A stretch of DNA of 64,000 nucleotides, from the NCBI GenBank assembly GCA_019022495.1, contig JAFEKR010000008.1:682001-746000 (forward strand). The letters are read 5' to 3'. Position 1 is the first letter of the stretch; each line of letters opens with the position of its first letter. The notes beneath the pieces were generated by a model, which was not told the DNA's origin, searched no databases, and worked only from the letters and a program-made list of their open reading frames with translations. The position numbers and the translations under genes are program-made. Shown piece after piece: positions 1 through 12,900 of this stretch. The stretch comes from Epichloe hybrida (taxonomy: Eukaryota; Ascomycota; Sordariomycetes; Hypocreales; Clavicipitaceae).

Positions 1-501
1 GCGTAATTGTTTAATGCGGCATCATGTAGTGCGTTTTGTTATGCCCTTTTTTTTTTTTTTTGGTTCAACTGCTTGCCGGGTGTTTGGGCTAGTTATGATC
101 AACTCGAAAACCTCATGACATTAAAAAAGGGAGAAAAAACCCATAATAAAAGTTGCAGGAAATTTGGTGCATGCTGTGTCTGGTGCGGATAAGTCTTCCG
201 CCTTCTTTCACCAATAAACCAATAATCAAGCACGTTGCACGTATTAGCTCATGTGCCGGCTCCACTCCACCCCGAGGCTGCAAGGCTGGTAACATCAGGC
301 AGGATGGCCTTTCTCTTTCTCTTTCGCGTCCTAGCCCTCGACCATTATTCAAAATTTTTTTTACCGACACACACGCGCAATCGAGTCAATAATCATCACA
401 AAATAAACAGTGTTGGACGCGTTTGATTACCTAATCTGACCAATTCCTGTCGACATGAAGTTATAGGCAAAGGCGGAAACGTTGACTCGGACCCCTCCAG
501 C
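1..501. other. Left-edge non-coding region, nucleoporin gene promoter
   Basis: I see no supportable gene here. The stretch holds a run of about 15 T near 47-62, a pyrimidine-rich CTTTCTCTTTC block near 308-326, and only short open frames without recognisable domains. It probably contains the 5' flank and leader of the nucleoporin gene that starts at 502. Confidence 0.5.
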
Positions 502-2604
502 ATGCCCCTTTGCAAATTCTACCAGCAGGGTTATTGCAAGTTTGGCAGTACGTTGAACCGTGATCGGGAGTTTGTTACGCCCAGAAACTCGGTCAAATCG
601 CTCTTTTCTTTTCTCGTGGCTCTCTGCGAGTGAAATACATCACAGGAGTGGAATTGACCAGTAGTTGACAAGCTGTTCAGGTAGTTGCCGATTTGAACAT
701 CATGGAACAGGGAACACTCGAACTCAACCTCAGAATCGATTTGGCGCACTAGCCTCGGGCGCTGGAGGTGGCGGAAATGGTGGACTGCAGGACGCGCTCG
801 GTAGGCGATGCCTCCCAGACATGCTACGGGAACACGGATGATGAGCGTTGCTAATGATGGTGTAGCCAGATACAGCGTAACCACAGAGACGATTGAGAAG
901 GACCTCACGACTGAAGCACCGCAATGGATTCTCTCCGCCTACGCCCCTGGGCGGAATGCCCCGGAGCAGCTGTTTGGAGGATATCCCCGAGAACAGAGCT
1001 TTGAAGAGATGCGATTGTATTATCTGACGGCCAAGGCTTCAGGGAATGAGCAGCAGGCTGTGAGTTTGTTCTAGATCCTGAAGAGCGAGAGCCTGGTTGA
1101 GGCATAATACTAACGATGAGTACAGCTCAATCAAGCACAGGAACTCTATCAGAACGCCCAACAGCAAATGCAGACCGCTTTGGGCAGCACGCAAGACGCG
1201 GCCCGGTTCATCGTCGAAGCCGAGAACAAACACCCGAACAGACTGGATGTATGTCGTGAAGGAACACAAGGCGCTCCGTTTGGCGAATTTTCGGTCGGAA
1301 AGAGACCCGTCTCGATTGCTCAGCCGGGTCAAGCAGCAAATCCTTTCAGTTCAGGATCTGGTGGTACGACGACAACAAATCCCTTTGGAGGAGCTGCAAC
1401 GCAGCCGACCCCGAGTGCCTTTGGACAACCAGCTGCGCTGGGACAACGGCCAAATCCTTTCGGTACACCCGCTTTTGGCCAACCGGCGCAGCCAAGTTCG
1501 GGCTTTGGCCAGCCCTCACAACCATCATCTACCTTTGGACAGCCTTCGGCGCAACCACAAGCATCGCCATTTGGTCAACCGTCACAGTCTGTAGCATCGG
1601 CTCTCGGAAAGGGTGCCCAGACAACATCGGCCTTTGGGCAACCGTCATCACTCGGAGCCAGACCAAGTCCATTTGGGGCATCGGCTTTTGGACACACTGC
1701 GCAGCCCCCTGCCTCAACAGGTGGGAGTGCCTTTGGGCAAGTTGAACAATTGGGAGGCCCGAAGCCCAACCCTTTCGCCCCAGGCGGTGCTGCTGCTGGG
1801 AACGCCTCGAGTCCCTTTGGAGTTGTGAATAGCAGCAATGCAACGGCACCAGCGGCCAACCCGGCGGCCAATCCGGCGGCCAATCCATTCGCCAGCGCAG
1901 GCCCAGCTCCTATTAATGCCACGGCGAATCCCTTTGGCTCAAATCCCTTGACCCAAAACAGCAGTGCCAGCAAACCAGGTCTCTTTGTTCAACAGCAGAC
2001 ACAGAATGCAAGTCCCTTTGGGCAGACGAGTAGCCAGCCCGCTAAACCCAACCCCTTTGCCGCGGGAAACACTTCCGAGCCACAGCAGTCAAGCAACCCA
2101 TTTTCACAAAATACGCAAAATCAGACCAATGGTGCATTTGGCCCAAACAACACGCCAGCTCCTCAACAGCAGAACCCCTTTGCCTCTGGGGGCCAGACCC
2201 AGCATGCTCCCGCTCCGTCTGCCGCAGGCGCTGGCGCTGGCGCTGGCGCAGGAGCCACAGCTCAAGGGGGAAGTAGCCCATATCCCCCAGGAAGCAAAAA
2301 ACAACACCCTGCCATTGAAACCTACGCTACGAAGAATACGAATGGCGCTCTTGAGTCGTTCAAAGGCAAACCTGTCACCTACAAAGGCAACCTGCCCGGC
2401 GTCCTTGAGTCCGACGGTACCTGGATACGGATCTGGTTTCCAGCAGGAGCCCCTGGCTACTGTAAGGATACAGAACTGCCGTATGACCAATACGACGAAC
2501 GATCCAAGAGTCAATGGGCTGCTTTTGCCCAGACAGGAACTTTTGCCGACGGGGTTATGCCCGAATTGCCACCTCCGCGGGAGTGTACACGGTGGGATTT
2601 TTGA
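502..2604 (+). CDS. CCCH zinc-finger FG-repeat nucleoporin, AMO1/NUP42-like
   Basis: A predicted 612-residue nuclear-pore protein of the AMO1/NUP42 kind, expected at the cytoplasmic face of the pore in mRNA export. Four exons join in frame: 502-547, 681-800, 866-1059 and 1126-2604, with introns of 133, 65 and 66 nt. Joining exons 1 and 2 completes one CCCH finger at residues 4-22 (C-x7-C-x5-C-x3-H). The motif PQWILSAYAPGRNAP and the GGYPREQSFEEMRL block follow at about residues 75-110. Residues ~187-504 are low complexity, full of FG, PFG and AFGQ repeats rich in Q, P, N and S. The last ~100 residues form a conserved globular tail ending in CTRWDF. The ATG at 502 is chosen because it opens directly into the finger. 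Family is clear from architecture; the exact orthologue name is inferred. Confidence 0.88.
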
Positions 2605-3041
2605 AACAGAGGTAACGAAGAACGAAGATTAGTAGGGCGGGGCTTTCAACATTTGGACAGGGACAAGGAGCATTTCATGGCGTTTGCAGGATTCACATTC
2701 ATAGAATGGGCTGGTCGCTTCAGGAATATTAAGACGTAGAAGGCATGAGGCTGGGTTTATTTGAGACGCCAGCACGTTGATGTGAACAAAAGGTACCTAT
2801 ACTTTGGGGGGCACATTTATCCAGTAGACCTACCTTGATGTGTATTTCAAGTTCAAAATGAGACATCACTTTCCGAGTACCAATCCCGTCACGTTCTTGA
2901 AGACATAACCAAGGCGATAAGTCGAAGACATTCCACTTTGCACCGCTCAGTTGTATTTGAACTGTCTGAGCTGGTTATTTCCCCGAAACCCCGCGCAACG
3001 GGGCTTACTTTCCGTTGCGCCCTCCCGTAGCCTGCACATGC
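2605..3041. other. Convergent 3' intergenic region
   Basis: Spacer between the ends of the convergent nucleoporin and RPS20 genes. It should contain both 3' untranslated regions. I see no ORF of interest, repeat or RNA gene. Confidence 0.5.
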
Positions 3042-3697
3042 TTAAGCAGCAATGGTGACCTCAACCTCGACACCGGCATCGATGTTGACAATGATCTGCT
3101 TGACGACCTCGGTGGGGGCGTGAAGGCTACACCGAATTGTTAGCAAATACTTGTCCGCGACTTGCTGCCCCGTTTGCAAAAGGGCGTGGGGGCGCGTATC
3201 TTCAAAGGAGGAGAGAAAACATACTCGATGAGACGCTTGTGGATGCGCATCTCGTAGCAGTCCCAGGTCTTGGAACCCTCACCGCAAGGAGTCTTACGGG
3301 TGGTGATCTTGAGGGTCTGGGTAGGCAGACGGACGGGGCCCTTGACGCGCAGGTCCTTGCTCTTGGAGCGCTCGATGATCTCAGTGCAGACCTTCTCGAG
3401 GACGGTGACCTTGCGGGAGGAGAGGGTGATGCGGATCTTGTGGGCCTTCTGCTGGGAGGGGAACAAAAAACGTCAGTTAGTTGGGGTGTTTATTTTGTAC
3501 AAAACAACTTTGTGAGGAAGTCTCGGCGCCCGTGACCAGAATGACAGATTTCGCGACCCGTCGGAAACACAGTACAGTCGCAATGGGTCGGTCGAGCGTC
3601 TGCGCCATCGTCATGGTAATAATGAACTTGGGGACAATTTTCGGGGTGAACGTACGGCGACCTCGCCATGATCCTTGTCGGCCTTGTTGTAAGACAT
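3042..3697 (-). CDS. RPS20: Small-subunit ribosomal protein uS10 (S20)
   Basis: Component of the cytoplasmic 40S ribosomal subunit, predicted length 116 residues, typical for fungal uS10. Minus-strand exons are 3656-3697, 3225-3448 and 3042-3126; the introns are 207 and 98 nt. The first exon gives [14 protein letters not shown]. The second gives the conserved core [30 protein letters not shown] and the [14 protein letters not shown] blocks. The last gives [18 protein letters not shown] and the VEVTIAA end. A long first intron just after the start is common in fungal ribosomal protein genes. Its acceptor is a tandem CAGCAG, so an extra Gln before KAHK is possible. Recognition is secure across the whole length. 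Confidence 0.95.
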
Positions 3698-4185
3698 TTT
3701 TACTGGTGTCTTGGAGGTAGAGAAAAGAAAAAGTCCTTCACGACTCGAACGCGGGGAAACTACGACGTTTCGGCAAAGTGATGAAGGCTTGAAGATGGAG
3801 GTTGTTGAGATTCAAGATTGGGAATGTCCGCTCACGAACTTTTTGGTGGGGGTGGAGGTTTTTGGGATTTATTTTTCGATGGAGTAGGGCTTTCTGTGGG
3901 CACTAGGCCCAATGGGGGAGAACTGGGCTCTGATTGGTTGAGTACATTGTACTTGTTTCTTAGCAGCTGCACAGCAGGTTGTAAGCAAAGTTGGGGGAGG
4001 ATGATTCATCCGGCGATGAAAGGAGCGACATGACATAATTGTACATTGATCCGTCCAACAGGGCTGCTGACAGGGACGAAATTCTGTCATCGACATTTCC
4101 AGCAGTTGTATTCCCCGCCAACTTTGACCTCTCTCATAGGAACCGTGTTTCTCAGCGTGGGGCTCCAATAGAAGCGTGACAGGCA
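3698..4185. promoter_or_regulatory. Divergent promoter RPS20 / CUE-domain gene
   Basis: A 488-bp region between two divergent start codons, so it must hold both promoters. It has a G-rich stretch near 3846-3862 but no motif I can assign with confidence. Confidence 0.45.
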
Positions 4186-6301
4186 ATGTCAACGACTCTC
4201 CCGCCTCTGGCACCCTTTCCAAAAGCCTCATGGCAGACGCAGTTGAGCTCGGTGGAATGGAACGCACTCGTGGAGGCGTGGCAAGTCTTGTGCCAGGCAT
4301 ACTTGAATCTTTCAGATGAACAGTTCTCGGAAGCAGCAGGTAATCATCCTTCCCTTGTCACATTCTCGTCGACATTCGTGCACGAGACGGCACAATCCGG
4401 ATCGCCGATACCAGGCTCTGCGTCTCTCTTGCGGCCCGTCTTCCACCTCACCTCACGACTTTTGAGATTACTGAGCCCGCCGGAGCTGCTGGACTATGAG
4501 TTCCTAGCAGATTTTGCAAGGATCTATCCGAAGTCGCGATCGGCCACGCTCATTGCCGACCTCTTCCGCAAAAATGCTTCGGGCACGGTGATGGAGGCTT
4601 CTTTGACGTCTCTTAAGAAACTTCTAACATCTCAGCTTGATTTGGGCATCAAGGGCGATTTGAGGCTGGTCGAATCGAGGCTCGTCGCTCTCAGTCCCCT
4701 CTTACACGTCTCTCCTCATGCGTGTACTCTGCTGCTAGCAGGGTCCGACTTTTTCGATGGCCTGATCGCTTGCTTCAAGGTCATGAATCCACCGCTGCGG
4801 AATGCCATAATCACTACCATGTACTTGTGCATCACTGGACTTGTCGAATCTGAACCCCCGAAATGGTCGATGCTCAACGATCAGTTGTTTGCTTTGGACT
4901 CGGCGGCAGACGCTCACAAGCTAGGGCCGTTGAATGTCAACGACTCACTTGTCCCGGAGCTTGTGACATCTACGCCTCTACTGAGGTTGCTCTTGCGGAG
5001 GGCTGAGGCGCAAAACGTGGCAACGGCAAGTCTAAAGAAGAGAATCACCGCCTTGGAGTCTTTCAGAAAGGGACCAATGGCGAGACCAAAACGTCTTGCG
5101 CGCAGAAAGGTTGACAAGGGCAAAGGCAAAGTCGCACATGACGCCACGCACATGGAAATGAACATCCATCGCATGAGTCAAATTACGCAGGTACAAGATT
5201 TGTTTCCAGACCTGGGAGCTGGATTTGTCTCCAAGTGCTTGGACGAGTATGGGGATGACGTTGAGCAGGTGGTGGCCAACTTGCTCGCAGAATCCTTGCC
5301 AGCACACCTGGCCACTGCGGACAAGTCCGAGCCATTGTACGTTTTGTTTTCTTCTTCTTTCTGAAAAAGAAGAGAAAAAAAAAACCTGCTGCTGCATATC
5401 CTTCAAAATATACTCAATTACATGATGACTTCGACACGACATTCATGCTAACACAGCCACAGATCATCCCAAATGGACACTTCTTGTCAAAAAGATCTCG
5501 CACCTCGATCAACGCCACCGCCGCCATCACCTCCGCAGATACCATCAAGACGGAATGTGTTTGATGGCGACGATTTTGATCTTCTCAATGTCGATGCAAC
5601 CAAAATCTCATTTGGAAAGAAACCGGAAAAGAACGCCGATGAGCTCCTTCAAGATAAATCCACAGCACCAAACAAAGCAGCCATTCTGTCTGCTCTCGCA
5701 GCATTCGACTCCGACGACGATGAGCGAGATGACACCTACGACGCAGCAGACGTTGGTGGCGCGGTAGACACGATGAACCAAGAAGCCGACGGTATCAGCG
5801 ACGGAAACGAAGAAGTCCTCTTCCGCGCCTACCAGATGCAAGAGAAGCTATTTGACCGAGACGCCGCCACTAGACGAAACAACGCGCGTGCCAAGTTAAG
5901 AGATGACACAGGCATGACGGACGAAGCCATTGAGGGATGGGCAGTCATGCTGGCCAGAACCCCTCAGCAGAAGAAGAGATTGGAGGCCAAGTACGCATTT
6001 GCAGGGCAGCAGGCATCGTGGAGGGCTAGCCCGGCAGAGTCAGGCACCGAGGACGGTGGCGAATTGATGGCGGATCTGGCAGGGGTGGCAGGGAGGCAGA
6101 GGAGGCAGAGGGGGACGATTCGGTGGTGGTGGTGGTGGTGGCAGAGGGCGTGGCCGTGGTGGCAATGTTGCCGGCCCAACTGGCGCGAAGGAGACCGAAT
6201 CGGCGAGAAGGAACAAAGAGGCACACAAGGGCTCTCGAGCAAATCACAACAGACGGGATGCTCGGGCGAAAAAGATGGCTCGCGGCGGCCTCGCGGGATG
6301 A
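4186..6301 (+). CDS. CUE-domain protein, Cue3/ASCC2-like, with disrupted RGG tail
   Basis: Resembles fungal Cue3/ASCC2, a ubiquitin-binding partner of the ribosome-quality-control trigger complex (function inferred from the family). Exon 1 (4186-5336) encodes 383 residues with a helical N-terminal domain and a CUE domain at about residues 331-371 (VQDLFPDLGAGFV ... VEQVVANLL). The intron ends at 5456 or 5462, both in frame; the second gives SEPLSSQMDTS. Exon 2 carries RRNVFDGDDFD, NKAAILSALAAFDSDDDERD and the GMTDEAIEGWAVMLARTPQQ block. Past about 6055 the expected Arg/Gly-rich tail is split over three frames. Its last part (GRGRGRGGNVAGPTGAKET to ARGGLAG, stop 6299-6301) is one frame away from the exon body. 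Either two 1-nt deletions near 6060 and 6090 or a very short unusual intron is needed. Read straight on, the frame gives a poly-Trp tail ending at 6435. Confidence 0.8.
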
Positions 6302-6982
6302 ACCGAAACGCTCTCCCTTTCGATCCTCTTCCGCTTCGGCTGATTTGCCAACGTACGTACCCTGGGGGAAAATATCCGACCTGCTCCCAACTGCCAAGCA
6401 TATCGATCTCCGCTCGGAGGCTTCGTCCATGGTAGAAGCAGCGGCTTGGAGGAGTTGATCGCGAGGCTCTGGTCTATCCGGCCCTGGTTGTGCCTCGTCA
6501 CCGTTGATAACAAGCTGCTGGGCAAACGGACTCGCGACCTGTGCCAGCGAAGGCGAAGCAGCTGTGACGTTGGACAGAGGAGACACCCGCCATCATGAAG
6601 GAGAATACGTCTGCAATCCGCAACTTCTCCTGGTCTCCAGGATATCGGCCGCACCGCAAGCGTATACTTTTTTTCATGATACGATAAGGCGCGGATGGAA
6701 TCATCAAACCACATCTCGCTTTACGCACAACGGGCGCGACCAAGTGCAAGATGCACGAGTATCAAACACTTGCAAACCGGGAACGCAATCATGTATGTAC
6801 ATACGTACCACCGTGATTGAAAATACAAAGACAAGTAAGTGCCCGAAACGCCAATGCCTCTTGCCAACAATGCCTTTCCAGGCCCCGAACCAAACGCCAT
6901 GCATCCACAATCCATGATGCCCTCGTCCATGATAATGATATGATACGGAGTAGTAGAAGCCCATGCATGAAAGCACCCTCTC
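6302..6982. other. Convergent intergenic region with a TACGGAGTA motif
   Basis: Spacer between the ends of the CUE-domain gene and POL2. Open frames here are short and look like shadows. One exact copy of the recurrent intergenic 9-mer TACGGAGTA lies at 6944-6952, 31 bp beyond the POL2 stop codon. Confidence 0.45.
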
Positions 6983-9900
6983 TCACATGTCTGCGAATAA
7001 GCCCTCCACCACGTCACCCAGCATCCTCAGCCCGTAGTACTTGGCCACCTTTCTCATGACGGACAATTTGCGCACGATCCCCCCCCTGGACGCAATCTCC
7101 TTCCACTCGCCACTGCACGTGCAGTGCTCCATGAGGTCGTTTACGCGCAGGGCGCCGCACCGAGCACACTTGAGATCCTGCGTGGCCCATTCCACGACCC
7201 AGGACTCAACCATGCAAAGCAGCCTTTCTTCGATGCCGACGCGGTCATACTCGGTGCCGCAGAAGCTGCATTGCCATCCTCGGCCGTCGTTGCCCTGGAG
7301 GTCTTCGTCCCGGCAGAGATCCAGGTCCCGTGCCATTGTGCAGCTGTCACACGAGAGCTGCGCCAGCTTCAGGCTCTCCGAGGGATTGACAAAGGTCCCT
7401 TCCTTGGAGAACTCGCGCACGTCCAACAGCGCGAGTAGTTCCTTGCGCAGGAGGCGGGCTTCGAGGGTGATGTTCTTGTCCAAGGAAAGCACTTGCATGA
7501 GTGACTTGACCAGCTCGAGGACGGGACTGCGCGGGGCGAGGTGAGAGCCCGGGAGATTGGGGAAGCCGTAGTCCTCTGCGAGCTCGGGATGCATCAGCTC
7601 GCGCTTCTGCTGGGCGATGAGACGGGAAATGGCCTTCTTGAGCGGCTTCCCGTACGATTTCCCGAGGATGACTTGTCCCTCTTGATTTTCCGTCTCGCGG
7701 TACGGCAGCTGCGTGAGCCGGATCGTGGAGGAGTCGGCGTCATGGCTCACGGGACGCTTGAGCGCGTGCATCAGCTGGATGAATGCAATGACCCATTCTT
7801 GGAAGCTGGGCTGCAGCCGGGCGGGCAGAAACGTAGCCATCTGCCAGTGCATAATCGTCTCCAGGTTCTGCTCGTCCGCTTCAGTCACCTCCTGGCATGC
7901 CTTGCCTCCATAGTTGAACTCGTCGTACCACACCAGATAATCCCAGTACTCCTTGATCTCGAGATCGATAAAGTGGAACAGGGGCTTGCTCTTGATGGAC
8001 TTGATGATGTACTGGCTGTAGGCAAAGGCGTTGCCCACTTCGGCCTTGGTCGTCTGCAGAATCAATCGGTTCGGGTTGGCGAAGACGACTTGTGAGCCAA
8101 CCCGGCGGAAATCTGCCATGAGCTGCTGGGAGGCTTTCCGAGACATCATCTGCACGTAGTGGTGCAAAGCGCGGTCGTACATGAATGAATCTGGATTCTC
8201 TACCCAGCGCACCAGGTGCTGTACCAATACATCAGCCATCGTGCTGCCCTTGCAAGCCTCCGCCCACCAGGCTTTGACCATCTCGCGTAGCACGAGAACA
8301 CCCGCATTGGCAAAGGCATTGTCCGGTGCTAGAGTCTCGGATCCGTCTGCCGCCGCCGTGGGGTTGAACGAAACTGAGTCTGCGCCTTCCAGCTCGTTGA
8401 TGAGTGAAGAGGTCAAGATGGTGTTGATTGCCAGATTCCGCACGTCCATGTCAATGCACACCGAGGCAAACGTCCCCGGGTTGTTCACGTTGGGCATCTT
8501 GACCGTGTCCAGAGGGCCAACAACATCATCCTTCTCATACCCGGCGTGGTCCGGACGTGGTCCCGCAGACCACCACAGAACGACTCCATTGGCCTGCAGT
8601 CGGCGAGCATACGCAATGTCGATGAGGAATCGAGGATCTTCCCGCTCCAGATTGCATAGTGGAACATCACCGTATCTCGCCAGAGCTGTCAAATGCAGGA
8701 TCCACGACCCCAGCCCAAGGTAATGCCCGAGAAGTCGACGCGCTACCACGGCTTGCCATCCCAGCGGTGGGAGGGAGCTATCGGCCGAGTCGTACTTGAG
8801 TGGCAAGACGGGAAACTCTCCCAGGACGGGTACGTCATGAACCAGTGAGTTGCGCTGTGATGATTGAATTACCATCATTTGTGGTCGGGGTTCGTCCTTT
8901 CGCATCTTTTTGACAACATCACTGATCTCCAGGTGTGCTTTGCGACGAGTCGACACTTGGGTGATTTTGAAGCCAATCTTCTCTTGGTAGGTGAAGCAGT
9001 CTTGCCAGTTCGTGCCTGCTGCCTCCTCTGCTCGTTTGGCCAGCATCTCCGAGTACATTCTCGTCACGTTGGGCAGGTCTTGACCACTGTCCTTGTTCTG
9101 CTGCAGGATGACCATGTTCCCCTGATGAGATGTGGTAGAGAAGATGCCGAAAATTTGGCGATCTCCCGCTGTGATGTGGGAAATGTAAATATATGCTAGG
9201 CGACAAGACTCGAGGTAAGTGCGCGTCTTGGCAGGCCGTTTCAGCCCAAAAAGATCGAAGCCCTGTTCCAATCCTTTACCAAGCACAGCGTCTTGCTGCT
9301 CATCGATTGCGCACTGGTTGCCCAGCCGGAGAACTGCCCTGATATTCAGTGGCACCTGCTTTTCGTAGACGCCTTCAACGCTCGGGTGGTTGAACAGCAG
9401 AGAAAACTTGGCGGCCTCGTTGAAATAGATGTCCTCGGCCACGGTGAGTTTGAAGAGGTGGGTTGACGGGTGCCCGTTGGGAAGTGTGCAGTTGACTTGC
9501 TCTACTTCGCAACCAGCGACATCAACATCAGGCAGCTCGCTACCTTTGAGGTTGAGGAAAACTTGTCGAGGAACATTGACCTTGAGAGTATGGATCTTGG
9601 CGTCTATGAGGACGTGCGCTGTGACCACGCCAGGGGTATCAGTAGCTTGAAGGTGAAGCAACTGCCAAGTGTTCATGAAAGTGAGGTGTGCCTGTTTCAT
9701 GAAGGTGTGCTGGATGTTGCTTCCTGTGAGACCTTTTCGGTCACCAAACAGCTGTCGTCTACGAACTCGGGCCTGCTTTTGCAGCTTCCATTTCTGCTTT
9801 TGGTACTTGAGGAAGGCGGGATAATCCTCTGATGCGCTGGTCATGACCTTGGGTAACGCTGCCATGGGGTCCGTATTCTCGGCTGGCTCTGGAGATTTCC

Positions 9901-12900
9901 GTTTTTGCGTGCCTGGAGCTGTCGGTGTTGGTTGCGACGAGGCAATGGCAGCATTGACTGGCTTCGGTTTGAGTAGTTTACTGCCAAAGTCTTCCATGTC
10001 GTCCGTTCGTGGGCCACTGAGATTGGTAATGTCTCCTAGAGGCTCTTTGCCAAACAAGTCTGTGAGTTTTTTCTGCTTCATCTTGTCCTCTTTGGTGTTG
10101 ATTCGCCTTTGAAGCCAGTCAGGATGGGGTACTCGAGGAACAGGGTTGCGGACTTTTTGTAGCGCAGCTGGAATGGTAATGAGCTTCTGGATCACTGATC
10201 CCAAACGCTCGATGTAGTAATTCCAATCTAGTAGAGCTCGGGGATCAGTATCAAGCGGTTCCTCCTTGAGCCACTTTTTGAGATATGCTCGCTTGATCGG
10301 CTCGTCAGCAGAGAAAATGGCCACGGGAATAGCTCGCTCGGTCACTGGAGCGTTTCTGGGTCTGGAGCAAATAATGAACTTGCAGTTCAAACCTTTATCC
10401 TTGACCATTTGCTCGCCCAGGAAGTCGGCAAGACGCTTGGCAGTAGTGATGCTGGTTGATTTTTGGGCACCATACTCTTCCAATGTCTTGGACATGTTTC
10501 TGTTCTCTGAAATAAGCTCCATCAGCTCCTCGTCAGCCAGAGTGGTTCCCTTGCCATGTAGGACATCGAGCCATCGGTTAGCCACCTTGGCAACGGCGCC
10601 ATAACATTGCGCCAGGTCTTCTCCCTCGAGAAAGAATTTGAAAATTTGTTGTTGGAAGATCTTGATAAGTTTCAGCTCACCACGTCTTTTGACCTCGAAA
10701 CCTTTGAGCTCGGCAAGACTGCCATCGTCATTGAACACAGCATATCTCTTCTTCAAGTTTTTGTCTTCCTCCTTTGAGGTCGGTAGCACCATCGCCTTGT
10801 ATGGCCCATCGACTTCGAAGAAGATGGAATTGTCGCTGTGCGTCTCGTATTTGAACGTTTTCTTATCCACCAGTGTCTGGTACTGGTGGTTGGTGAATTT
10901 GTCGTGAACCAAGTGATTCAACATGACGCAAGGATACGAAATCGACAGCTTTTTGCCGTTTTTCAGCTTGAAGGAGAAATTCTCGGGGAATGTGGCCGGC
11001 AACATGCACCAGATACCATCTGTATCCAATTCTAAAGGCCTTCCCAGTCGTTCTACAAGCTGACGCGCCAACTGGATAATGGTGGCACCAGTCAAGCAAG
11101 TCACGCCGGCCATTTCCATGGAATACCAACGGGAACCCTTTCTCATGACGTAACCATAAAACGAGTTCAGAATGACCTTGTGCGCAAGCTGTAGAGAGTC
11201 AAACACAATGGTCATCTTCTTGGCAGCCTCGACTTCGTTCGCCGCGGCACCAGATGACTTGAGGGCCTCAGCTTTGCCCTTCCAAACTTTAGCCTTGCCT
11301 TTGTAATCGTATCTTCGATCACGAAAATCTCGGACAGTGTCGATGTAGAAAGGATTCTCTCGCTGACAGATGATAGCTTCCCGCACAATCGTGGTGGAAT
11401 CGTGAATCTTGTGGTACACTTTCTGCGAGTACAGTTGAAGGCGCTTGCGCACCAGAGCGGCCTGCTCATCTGCGCCAAGTTCGGCGAATGTGCGCTGTGG
11501 CGCCCAAGCAGTTTTCCCAGGGAATTTCTCATTCTCCAAGGCATGTCGAATCATGTTGTACTCGTCTCTCTTCGCGGGGAGATACTCTCCTCTCCAAGCC
11601 CAGGGCATCCTGCGATCACAAGTCTTGCCTGGGCGGTTGAAGTCGCATGCAGCGCAGTCTGATTCAGAAATCATGGAATCAGGCTGCAGTCGGTTTGTTG
11701 TCATGATGTTGGGATACATGGAAGCAACATCCAAGTGATATATGAGTGGTCGTTCATGTCGATTTGGCGTCTCCTTCAATTTCAGTAGCCGGGCTATGAT
11801 TTGTTCCTTGACTTCATCGTAGTTTCCCACGTCATCCATTGATTTCTTCTCTTCAACGGTGATGACAAACCTCAGGGCCGCATCGAGATCGCGTAGAAGC
11901 TCATCGATAGCTCCCGCGTCGACGGCAAAATCAACGGGAATATCAGCTCGGAAGACACCAGCCTCGATACTTTCAACGTGACCGCCAACGTATGTTTCTG
12001 AATCCAACAGGTGACCGTCCCAAAACGCTTCCTTGGGAGCCTGATGCTTGTTTGGTAAAATGATTTCTCTCTGATAGGCCTGGACCATGAGCAACATCTC
12101 ACAAAGAGTACCAGTACCTTTTCGCAAAGTATCGTCGCCACTCAGTGGTAAAATCGTACATAATGAAAACACGAAAGGATGAACGTATTTCATGTAAAGG
12201 TAGTACGTGGCGACGGCATCGGAGACGGAGTACTCGGCAAGCGTTTGTGGCCGTTCGATGGCGTAGGGCGTCATCAGTTCCGGGTCGAGCTCGTCTGGAT
12301 CGTAACCTAGCTTGGCCACAGTGACTGCTTTGAGACCACGTGAGCCTTGAGGCAAGTAGGAGTCACGGTTGACCCAGTGGAAGCAGTCCATGTGTACACC
12401 GTAGTTGCATTTGTACAAATCTTCGTTGTCCTTCTTCCAACCAATCTCTTGGTACATGTCAATGCCGTTCACACTAGCTCTCGCTTCAACAAACGGCCAA
12501 TCGAAAAAGTCACCGTTGTATGTTGCGATGACGGTAGGCCTAGCTTCCTTGATATGCAAAAAGAAACGCTCGATAACAGCCTTCTCATTCGGCTCATTAA
12601 AAATCATGAACGGACCGGGATATTCTGGTTTCGGCGTGTACTCAAAATCACCGATATCTTCGGCAATGATTTCTCGGTTCGTGATTAAGAAACCCTGCCC
12701 GTCAATCATGTAAGAAATCATCATTACTTGATCCACTGCCGCATCAGGGAATTTCAGGGGAAGTTTTGTAGTTTCAATATCAAAAGCCAAAACAACGGGA
12801 TCTGCGGGTAAAGATCGATCCTTGTTGGGTAATATTTTCGTAAAGCCATGTTTGACTTCAACATAGTACCACAATCCAACTCGGATGTCTAATTCATGGT

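Noticed and set aside
6026..6586. 186-codon minus-strand frame with poly-Pro/Thr
   Set aside because: It is the antisense shadow of the GGT-repeat tract in the CUE-domain gene.
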